From: WS-2 sp964650245
GTDB lineage: Bacteria > Eisenbacteria > RBG-16-71-46
Assembly: GCA_964650245.1 (NCBI GenBank)
Contig: CAZYQK010000098.1
Span: 1 to 12,465, forward strand
Length of the DNA: 12,465 bases
Reading direction: 5' to 3'
Positions 6,252 through 12,465 of this stretch are shown here, piece after piece. Under the pieces are notes generated by a model. That model was given only the letters and a program-made list of their open reading frames with translations, was not told the DNA's origin and searched no databases. The position numbers and the translations under genes are program-made. Numbering within the stretch: position 1 is the stretch's first letter; each line of letters opens with the position of its first letter.

Positions 6252-7645
6252 GCCTGCTGGTCGCGCGCGGGGTCGCGGCCGCTCCGCCCGGGGCCCTGGT
6301 TCCCGTGGTGCGGGGGGTCTCGCTCGAGATCGATCGCGGCGAATGGGTGGCGCTCACCGGCGTGAACGGCTGCGGCAAGAGCACGCTGGCGCTGGCGCTC
6401 GCCGGACTGCTGCCGCTGCGCGCGGGCGATGTGACGCTGGCGGGCGAGCCGCTCGAGCGCGCGCGCGCGCGCGGCGAGATCGGGGTTGTGTTGCAGGAGC
6501 CCTCGAGCCAGCTGCTCCAGCCGACGGTCGGCGACGAGCTCGCGTTCGCCGCGCGCAACCTGGGCCGGCCCGACGACCAGATCGCGCCGCGGCTGAAAGC
6601 TCTGAGCGCGGGCCTCGGCCTCGTGGACGATCTGGCGCGCGACCCGCGCGTGCTGTCGGCCGGGCGCCAGCAGCTGGTGCTGCTCGGCGCCGCGCTGGTG
6701 TCGGAGCCCCGGCTGCTGGTGGCCGACGAGGCGGGTGCGCACCTGGACGCGGGGGCCCGCGCCCGCGCGCTCGACCTGCTCGACCGGGAGGTGGCATCGG
6801 GGCTCGCCCTGCTGTGGGTGACCCAGGAAGCCACGGAGAGAGCGCGCGCGCGCCGCACGCTCGACCTGGGCGTGGCGGCGGCCGGCGGCACGGCCGCTGC
6901 GGGGGAGTGGCGGGCGCCGAGGCGCGATGCGGCTCCCGGGCACGGCGTGGTGCTCCCGACCGAGGTGGCGCTCGCGCTCGACGTGGCGCCAGGGGGTGAT
7001 GCCGATGGCCCTTGCGTCCAGACCCGGAGCCGCCTGCGCGTCGAGGTCCGGACGCCGGGCATCACCGGGCTCGCGGGCCGCAACGGGTCGGGCAAGAGCG
7101 TGCTGCTGGCGGCCGCCTGTGGGCTGCTCGATCTGCCCCAGATCGGCGTGCGCTGGGCCCGGGTGCCGGAGGTTCCCCCGATCCTGGCCGCGCAGTACCC
7201 CGAGCTCCAGATCTTCGAGGAGCGGGTGCGGGACGAGGTGGCGTTCGCGGCCGTGAGCCGCGGGATGGACCGTGAGCGGGCGCTGGCCGAAGCGCAGCAA
7301 TGCTTCGGGGCGCTCGGCCTCGGCGGGAGCGGATTCCTCGGGACGCGCTGCTGGGACCTATCGGCCGGGGAGCGCCGGCTGTTGGAAGTGGTTGCCGCGC
7401 TGGTGGCTCCTGCTTCCCTCGTCGCCCTCGACGAGCCCACGGCCGGGCTCGACCTGGTACGCCGCGAATCCCTCGCCGGGATGGTGGCGGAGCGCGCCGG
7501 GCGTGACCCGGTCCTGATCGCGAGTCAGGACCACCCCTGGCTCGACAGGGTCGGGGCGCGGACCGTGATCGTGGGGGAGGGGGTGTCGGATTGCGCCAAG
7601 TCGCAGCAAAAAAACGGATTGACAGAACCCTGTCGTGGGGTCTAG
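6248..7645 (+). CDS. Fused two-domain ABC ATPase, ECF-transporter type
   Basis: Two ABC ATPase domains in one 465-residue chain, like a fusion of EcfA1 and EcfA2 or CbiO, which power uptake of vitamins or Ni/Co ions. Domain 1: Walker A GVNGCGKST (38-46), Q-loop Gln83, signature LSAGR (136-140), Walker B LLVADEAG (Asp160, Glu161), D-loop HLD. Domain 2: Walker A GRNGSGKSV (277-285), Q-loop Gln316, signature LSAGE (371-375), Walker B LVALDEPTAG (Asp395, Glu396). The usual switch histidine is Gln in both halves (VTQEA, Gln193; ASQDH, Gln427). No membrane segment is present, so T- and S-components must be encoded elsewhere. The GTG start overlaps larC's stop by 4 nt, hence tight coupling and a possible tie to nickel supply; that substrate is inference. 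The last 20 or so residues look like unconserved read-out. Confidence 0.85.
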   Translation: MSLLVARGVAAAPPGALVPVVRGVSLEIDRGEWVALTGVNGCGKSTLALALAGLLPLRAGDVTLAGEPLERARARGEIGVVLQEPSSQLLQPTVGDELAFAARNLGRPDDQIAPRLKALSAGLGLVDDLARDPRVLSAGRQQLVLLGAALVSEPRLLVADEAGAHLDAGARARALDLLDREVASGLALLWVTQEATERARARRTLDLGVAAAGGTAAAGEWRAPRRDAAPGHGVVLPTEVALALDVAPGGDADGPCVQTRSRLRVEVRTPGITGLAGRNGSGKSVLLAAACGLLDLPQIGVRWARVPEVPPILAAQYPELQIFEERVRDEVAFAAVSRGMDRERALAEAQQCFGALGLGGSGFLGTRCWDLSAGERRLLEVVAALVAPASLVALDEPTAGLDLVRRESLAGMVAERAGRDPVLIASQDHPWLDRVGARTVIVGEGVSDCAKSQQKNGLTEPCRGV

Positions 7646-7648
7646 CCT
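7619..7648 (+). promoter_or_regulatory. Candidate promoter for the secreted-protein gene
   Basis: A perfect TTGACA (7619-7624) is followed after 18 nt by TAGCCT (7643-7648), which keeps only the T, A and final T of a -10. It overlaps the end of the ABC gene, just before the base composition drops, and would give a leader of about 340 nt for the gene starting at 7995. The -35 is convincing; the -10 is weak. Confidence 0.4.
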
Positions 7649-7680
7649 TTGTTCCGTGCTGGGGTCTCAGGCGCTTCCCT

Positions 7681-7686
7681 TATAAA
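7681..7686 (+). promoter_or_regulatory. Alternative -10 element in the leader
   Basis: TATAAA in a run CCCTTATAAACCCC is the best -10-like hexamer in the gap. No good -35 stands 16-18 nt upstream (the positions read GCTGGG). It could be a second start site for the downstream gene or simply an AT-rich island. Confidence 0.25.
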
Positions 7687-7982
7687 CCCCCAGAAGCACC
7701 TCAAGTTCCGCGGTTGTCGATGGCTCGTGGCTGGCAGCGGCCGCGTTCGTCGGCGACTCGCCAACGAGTTCGTGAGCACTAGAGTGCCGTGTTCGATTCG
7801 AACTGCCTAAGGATCGGGCGCGGCAGCGGAAAGGGGGGATGGGCACCCACAAGTGCAGCCATCAGCCGCCGGATGTCGCGGGCCAAACCGCCTGTTGATG
7901 CCGTCGGCCGATTCGTTTCAGGCGACACCTCGCTCGCAATCTGTTTCCGGAAGACTTCGCATTGCCCATGCATTGCGACGAT

Positions 7983-7987
7983 GGAGG
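7983..7987 (+). promoter_or_regulatory. Strong ribosome binding site fixing the start at 7995
   Basis: GGAGG ends 7 nt before the ATG at 7995. The frame stays open up to a TTG at 7962, but the ATG at 7995 puts a normal lipophilic signal peptide at the very N-terminus, so the 11 upstream codons are taken as untranslated. Confidence 0.8.
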
Positions 7988-7994
7988 TAGTCAC

Positions 7995-10900
7995 ATGAGA
8001 AAGTCATTCGTCGCGCTGCTTCTCATTCTGGGAGCGGCGGCCTTGGCGAATACGGCGTTCGCGTCCCCTGACGATGAATTCGGGGACAACCCCGTCAACG
8101 GGAAGCTCATGAACGCGTATATGGCCAAGGAGTTGAGGTCGCGTGCCGCGCGAATCGGCCCGTCGACTCACAATCCGGGTGCCAACGACACCATTTACGT
8201 CGGGTTCAATCCGGCGTACTTCGGCTCGAACTACTGGTGCGTCGGTGTCGGCGAACTCGGTCCGCAGGGCGCTGCTCCGCCTCCGGCGGACAAGGACCGC
8301 GGCTACTGGGACTTCGAGACCCCGGTCAACGGGGATTCGCTCCAGGGCTGGTGGCCGGTTCGCTACCTTTACATCCAGGCGGTCGGCACGCGCAACGACA
8401 AGATCCGTCCGTGGCATGCCATCGACCAGGGCAACTCGATCAGCTACGTGATCAACCAGGACCAGGGCTGCAACACCTCTCTGCGCCGGACGTTCGGCGT
8501 GACGAGCGCCTGGCACCAGGACCCGGGTCAGGGTCCCGTCGTCGAAGACGGCAAGCTGGACGTCAATCCCCTCATGCCGCGCTGGCTGCCGCTTTCGGGC
8601 CTCGGCTCGGCGTGGTGCGGTCTGCGCTCGCACGGTGACGTGACCCGGGTGGACCCGCTGACCGGGAACGGCTACAACATCGACACGTTCTGGGCTGGCT
8701 CGACCAACTCGACCGGCGCGACGGGCACCAACCGCCGTCTCCCGGGCTACCTGTCGCAGATGGACCAGATGCTCTACCGCGACATCGACATCTCCGGGGC
8801 GAATCCGGATTCGGTGGTCAAGGTCTACTTCAAGCTGCGTACCCGCATGTCGAGCAGCAAGAACACGGCGAACGCCACCCGGACCGGCTGGTTCGACAAG
8901 GACCCGCTGTCAATTCCGGCGGCACTTGATGGCAACTTCATCAGCAGCAGCGATGCTGGCGCCGATGCCGTGATCGACTCGTTCATGGTGTACGTGGGCT
9001 GCCCGGTGGCCGACACGGTCGGCGCCGAGTGGCTGGGCTCCGATGGCCTGTCGCACGAGGTGTTCGATCCGGTCCGCCGCTGGTTCGGCGAGCTGATCCG
9101 GGCGAACGAGGCCAGCGGGCACTACGAGGTCTACACCACGTGGGGCAACCGTCCGCCCATCGCCTCGGCGGCCGACAGCAACCTGAGCCTGGACGTCTGC
9201 GCGATGCGCAACGTCACGTACGGCACGTTGCAGTCGACCTGGGGCAACAAGGTACGCCTCGTGTTCCGCGTCAAGACCAACCGCGGCTTCGACGACCAGG
9301 ACGGCTCGGTCGCGGCATACAACTCGGGCCGTCAGGGCGCGGCGCAGCTGGATAGCGTCAGCGTTGACCTGGGCGCGGGGTCGGTCCTGATCGGCGACTT
9401 CGAGAACCAGAGCGATATCAACAACGATGCCGGATGCCCGGCGACGGCCGCCTGGAAGACCTCCAGCAAGCCGCCCGCCATCGCGTTCCACACCCACGAG
9501 CTGTCGGATCTGATCTATCAGGATCTGTGCGGCCCGCCAGGGTCGGTGAACCGCATCTGCAACCTGTACGGGACCGTCATCTCCATGGGCGACCACGATC
9601 TGGGCGAGGCCATCAACGGTCCGCTCAACACGGCCGAACAGGAGCACCGTCAGGGCATCGAATCGCCGGCCATCAACCTCGCCTCGGCGGGGACCGGCGA
9701 CATCAACAACATGGGCCTCGATCTGGACATGGCCACCCCGACCGAAGACTTCTACATCTTCTACGAGTCCTACACGGGCTGCTTCAGCATCTTCGATCAG
9801 GGCTCCGGCTGGCAGTTCGTGGCTAGGAGCTACCCGGCCACGCAGTCGGACGGCACCCGGATGTGGGGTGAGGCCCGCCTGCCGCCGTTCCAGTACTTCA
9901 ACCCGGACAAGCAGTGCTTCGGAAACCTGGATGCGTTCCGGGCGTGGGGCATGATCCGCACCTCGAACGCCGGGCTGCAGCCTGACTCGATCCGGATTGG
10001 AATGCTGAAGTTGGCCCAGTGCTACCGCTTCAACATCACCACGGACTGCGGTTCGACCGACGGCGCTTACTGGGACAACATGGCGCTGGCGATCGTCGAC
10101 CAGGGCGTGGGTGCGGAGAGCTCAGGTGCGCCGATCACGGTTAACATCTGGGACTTCTTCAACGACACCTTCCCGCAGAACGAAGATGCCGGCCTCCTCG
10201 CGGGGGCGGGTACCGCGTTCGATACCTGTGCGGCGCTGGTCAAACCGGCACTGAACTCTGCTCCGTCGCCCGGAAATCTGAACCGCTACTGCATTCCGGA
10301 GGACAGCACCGTCGTCACGGTGTCGGGTCTCAATGTCGAGGTCCAGCTGAATTTCCGCATCCTTCCGGGACCCGGCAACTATCACCTGGCTCCGGACGGC
10401 AGCCTGTCGGATTCGCTGAAGCGGGTGCCGACGGATAACGCGGTAATCGAGGCCTCGGACAGCACGTTCTGGACCTCATACATCCTCAACAACGGCAAGC
10501 AGGAAGGTGAGCACAACAAGGGTTTGGGTGGCCATCCGACCAATTGGAACCCGTTGGTCTGGAACAGCGCGCGTTGCGACACGGCGGAGCAGAACATCTT
10601 CCCGATCGCGGCACGCAACCTGAACAACCAGCTCCTCACCAACCTGTTCGCGTCGATCTACCACGAGGATGAGTTCCTTGGGAAGCGGGCGATTATTTGC
10701 ATTCCGAAGCCCAAGTGCTTCCTGGACGACACGGCTGGCGTGATCAACGAGAACAACATCACGTGCAGCACTGTGCCGATCTGGGCTGACACGACCCTCG
10801 GTGGGGTGCCCAATAGCCGCACGGGCTATGACGGCAACCAGAACACCCTGGAGTACACGAAGATCATTCCGGACGGTATCCTGACGCCCGGATCGCACGT

Positions 10901-12350
10901 CGAGTACTTCTACGTGCGCAAGAATCTCGATTCTCCGTTCGAAGTCAATCTGTGCCCGGACACCGCCATCGTGTTCCCGCAGAATAGCGAGTCGAGCTTC
11001 GACGCTCATCGGTGGCAGGAGTTCAGCGTGCTACCCGATGCGTGGAAGTTCACGAACTACGGCATCGGGCACAACAGTGGCCTGGGTGCGGCCTGCATGC
11101 TCTACGTCGACTGGAACGACCGTCGTGGCAACGAGAGAATCTGGGTTTCGATCGCAGATTCGATCGGCGCGACGGCGACGGCCAAGAACGGCGCCCACAA
11201 TGGCTGGTCCGCGCCTGGCGGAGCGGACATCAACAATCCGCTCTACTTCGTCAATGGGAACCAGCAGCCGGGCACCACGTGGGACATGTACGGCATCAAG
11301 GCGTCCGAATCGCTCAACACCAGCAGCGCATCGCTGGGCGAGCGCTACGGATACGAAGGAACGCCGAGCAACTTCGACGGCGAGTTTGGCAAGCACGCGC
11401 CGACCATCGAGATGCTCGAGAGGTACTACCACGTCATGCTGATCCTGACGGGCGATCTGAACTCGCAGATGTTCGGACCGTTCACCGACAAGAGCCAGGA
11501 TGACCAGGGCATCATCACCTCGTGGCTGCTCTCCGCGGCCAGCGACGAGCACCGCGGCATCATGATCGAGGGTGACGGATTCGTCGAGTCGTTGGACGGC
11601 GATCCGTGGCTCAACACCTTCGGTGTCGCACTCCGTAACCCGTCGTACCTGATTCTCGGGGGCAACCTCAATCTGTGCCCCGACCTTCTGACGACGGCGC
11701 CCATCACGGGCACCGCCGACATCTACGGGATGCGGAGCACTTGCCTCTTCACGCTCGACGTGCTGGACCTCGTCGGGACCGGCCAGGTCGGATCGTATTA
11801 CAGTCCGGTTGGCGCGAACCCGATCAATGCCCCGTACATCTCGGGCGTGTTCCAGGACATTGACCCCGGTCCCCCGAACTACTGGCAGTCGCTGGTGGAC
11901 GGGTGGAACGTGTTCAACCTGAGAGAGCGGTTCTGCGTTACCAACCGGGGACGTAACTTCTACTACCTCCGGGTTCTGAGCACGGTGTTCAGCAAGATCT
12001 GCGCTCTCACCGGCTCGGGCGGCTCTGTCACCGAAACGCCGCAGAATCCCGAAGGCAAGACGTTCGTAGACTTTGCGACCATCGGTAACAACCCGCTGCG
12101 GACGGGCGAGGCGTCCATCAATCTCACGCTGGCGAAGACTGACCGGGTTGAGGTCAAGATCTACGACGTGAGCGGGCGCCTGATCCGGACGCTTGCGGAC
12201 GGCCAGCTGTTCAGGGCCGGCCCGCAGAAGCTCACCTGGGACGGTCTGGACAACGGCGGTCGTCAGGTGGCGCGGGGCGTCTACTTCACCCACATCAAGT
12301 TCGCGAACAGCAGGTTCGAGAACAGCACCAAGATGGTGGTCCTGAAGTAG
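7995..12350 (+). CDS. Giant secreted cysteine-rich protein with C-terminal FlgD-like (T9SS-type) domain
   Basis: 1451 residues. A signal peptide begins MRKSFVALLLILGAAALA and probably ends after AFA (residue 23). The C-terminal 90 residues or so (about 1363-1451) form a FlgD-like Ig domain: VEVKIYDVSGRLIRTL, then LTWDGLDNGGRQVARGVYF and a KMVVLK end. Such tails occur on surface or type IX-secreted proteins of FCB-related bacteria. The body has about 24 cysteines and many Trp, Asn and Asp, suiting an extracellular disulfide-bonded protein. Early segments (NYWCVGVGE, Cys82; AWCGLRSHGD, Cys208; then GNGYN) look like beta-sandwich or lectin-type modules. About residues 1144-1215 (YYHVMLILTGDLN ... 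GIMIEGDGFVESL) resemble a Rossmann-like amidotransferase/ThuA-type fold; this is inference. No catalytic motif is certain. It stands alone between its own leader and a terminator, and its codon use is less GC-extreme than upstream genes, with many AAC, GAC and ATC codons, which may mean high expression. Function unknown. Confidence 0.88.
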   Translation: MRKSFVALLLILGAAALANTAFASPDDEFGDNPVNGKLMNAYMAKELRSRAARIGPSTHNPGANDTIYVGFNPAYFGSNYWCVGVGELGPQGAAPPPADKDRGYWDFETPVNGDSLQGWWPVRYLYIQAVGTRNDKIRPWHAIDQGNSISYVINQDQGCNTSLRRTFGVTSAWHQDPGQGPVVEDGKLDVNPLMPRWLPLSGLGSAWCGLRSHGDVTRVDPLTGNGYNIDTFWAGSTNSTGATGTNRRLPGYLSQMDQMLYRDIDISGANPDSVVKVYFKLRTRMSSSKNTANATRTGWFDKDPLSIPAALDGNFISSSDAGADAVIDSFMVYVGCPVADTVGAEWLGSDGLSHEVFDPVRRWFGELIRANEASGHYEVYTTWGNRPPIASAADSNLSLDVCAMRNVTYGTLQSTWGNKVRLVFRVKTNRGFDDQDGSVAAYNSGRQGAAQLDSVSVDLGAGSVLIGDFENQSDINNDAGCPATAAWKTSSKPPAIAFHTHELSDLIYQDLCGPPGSVNRICNLYGTVISMGDHDLGEAINGPLNTAEQEHRQGIESPAINLASAGTGDINNMGLDLDMATPTEDFYIFYESYTGCFSIFDQGSGWQFVARSYPATQSDGTRMWGEARLPPFQYFNPDKQCFGNLDAFRAWGMIRTSNAGLQPDSIRIGMLKLAQCYRFNITTDCGSTDGAYWDNMALAIVDQGVGAESSGAPITVNIWDFFNDTFPQNEDAGLLAGAGTAFDTCAALVKPALNSAPSPGNLNRYCIPEDSTVVTVSGLNVEVQLNFRILPGPGNYHLAPDGSLSDSLKRVPTDNAVIEASDSTFWTSYILNNGKQEGEHNKGLGGHPTNWNPLVWNSARCDTAEQNIFPIAARNLNNQLLTNLFASIYHEDEFLGKRAIICIPKPKCFLDDTAGVINENNITCSTVPIWADTTLGGVPNSRTGYDGNQNTLEYTKIIPDGILTPGSHVEYFYVRKNLDSPFEVNLCPDTAIVFPQNSESSFDAHRWQEFSVLPDAWKFTNYGIGHNSGLGAACMLYVDWNDRRGNERIWVSIADSIGATATAKNGAHNGWSAPGGADINNPLYFVNGNQQPGTTWDMYGIKASESLNTSSASLGERYGYEGTPSNFDGEFGKHAPTIEMLERYYHVMLILTGDLNSQMFGPFTDKSQDDQGIITSWLLSAASDEHRGIMIEGDGFVESLDGDPWLNTFGVALRNPSYLILGGNLNLCPDLLTTAPITGTADIYGMRSTCLFTLDVLDLVGTGQVGSYYSPVGANPINAPYISGVFQDIDPGPPNYWQSLVDGWNVFNLRERFCVTNRGRNFYYLRVLSTVFSKICALTGSGGSVTETPQNPEGKTFVDFATIGNNPLRTGEASINLTLAKTDRVEVKIYDVSGRLIRTLADGQLFRAGPQKLTWDGLDNGGRQVARGVYFTHIKFANSRFENSTKMVVLK

Positions 12351-12376
12351 TCGAAGCGTCAGGGTAGTAGCGGTCG

Positions 12377-12412
12377 CGGCGGGCGGGGTTACACACCCCG
12401 CCCGCCGTTCTT
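12377..12412 (+). terminator. Intrinsic terminator after the secreted-protein gene
   Basis: A perfect 13-bp stem, GGCGGGCGGGGT with its complement plus one closing C-G pair (12377-12389 and 12395-12407), encloses the loop TACAC. A short T-rich run, TTCTT, follows. The stop codon of the secreted-protein gene is 26 nt upstream. The T-run is poor, but the stem is very stable. Confidence 0.85.
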
Positions 12413-12413
12413 G

Positions 12414-12465
12414 GTACGCCCAGCATGGGCGCTGACTGGGAGGTGAAAGTCCTCCGAGGACTGGG
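12414..12465 (+). mobile_element. Probable 5' end of a group II intron (cut by window end)
   Basis: The sequence starts GTACG, near the intron 5' consensus GTGYG. It continues with hairpin CGCCC-AGCAT-GGGCG (12417-12431) and then GGAGG-TGAAAGT-CCTCC (12439-12455). From memory, this order, with GCCC-n-GCATGGGC followed by a stem closed around GTGAAAGTC, is the standard opening of many bacterial group II introns. It begins 7 nt after the terminator stem, the preferred type of site of group IIC introns. The reverse-transcriptase/maturase gene and domains V and VI would lie beyond the window, so this stays a partial call. Confidence 0.6.

Larger units (their letters stand above)
7646..7994 (+). 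other. Long structured leader of the secreted-protein gene, no gene seen
   Basis: About 350 nt without a credible coding region. It contains GCACT-AG-AGTGC (7776-7787) and GTTCGA-T-TCGAAC (7791-7803), two palindromes 3 nt apart. It also holds a stem CTGCC/GGCAG (7803-7826) and a better hairpin, 7838-7863, in which GATGGGCAC pairs with GTGC-AG-CCATC across a 6-nt loop. A 7-nt direct repeat GCATTGC occurs at 7959 and 7970, just before the ribosome binding site. A weak CTGGGG/CCCCAG pairing (7659-7693) could end the upstream operon. I recognise no known riboswitch core. Confidence 0.4.

Noticed and set aside
7659..7693. CTGGGG/CCCCAG pairing as terminator of the upstream operon
   Set aside because: Only 6 bp with a 23-nt loop and no T-run; too weak to annotate as a terminator.
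7720..7782. 20-codon ORF in the leader
   Set aside because: No ribosome binding site and no codon pattern; likely chance.
7776..7830. tRNA-like GTTCGATTC in the leader
   Set aside because: No acceptor, D or anticodon stems can be built around it; it is part of a simple palindrome.
11031..12293. 420-codon minus-strand open frame under the secreted-protein gene
   Set aside because: The + frame continues through a FlgD-like domain here; the antisense product has no recognisable domain or signal.

Overview
The window is a very GC-rich bacterial stretch with every gene on the + strand. The coding style (GTG and TTG starts, 2-5 nt gaps, short overlaps) and a giant secreted protein ending in a FlgD/T9SS-type Ig-like tail suggest an uncultivated lineage of the FCB/Candidatus Eisenbacteria kind. 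That placement is inference from gene content and protein style; no rRNA or marker phylogeny is available here.

Region 1 (1-7645) is a compact block of housekeeping and cofactor genes. It starts with the basic C-terminal tail of an unseen upstream protein, then thymidylate kinase (tmk). A short gap carries a good extended -10 promoter. It is followed by a tightly packed series: an S41 C-terminal processing protease, a MtnX/SerB-like HAD phosphatase, a DusB-type tRNA dihydrouridine synthase, LarB, LarC and a double-ATPase ABC protein of the ECF (EcfA/CbiO) type. LarB and LarC make and metallate the nickel-pincer nucleotide cofactor. The ABC protein overlaps larC by 4 nt, which suggests a link to nickel/cobalt or other cofactor-related uptake, although no transmembrane partner is in the window. 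A 127-bp interrupted palindrome sits between larB and larC. It covers the larB stop codon and is bridged by a 41-codon ORF that touches larB's stop and larC's start.

Region 2 (7646-7994) is a roughly 350-nt leader without a convincing gene. It holds candidate promoter elements, several short palindromes and a good hairpin, and ends in a strong Shine-Dalgarno sequence.

Region 3 (7995-12350) is one 1451-residue, cysteine-rich exported protein with a signal peptide and a C-terminal FlgD-like domain. Its base composition is visibly less GC-extreme than that of the upstream genes. Most of the protein matches no family I can name with certainty.

Region 4 (12351-12465) holds a near-perfect intrinsic terminator hairpin. 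Seven bases after the stem begins a sequence that looks like the 5' end of a bacterial group II intron, cut by the window edge. Group IIC introns are known to insert just downstream of terminator hairpins, so this arrangement is coherent.
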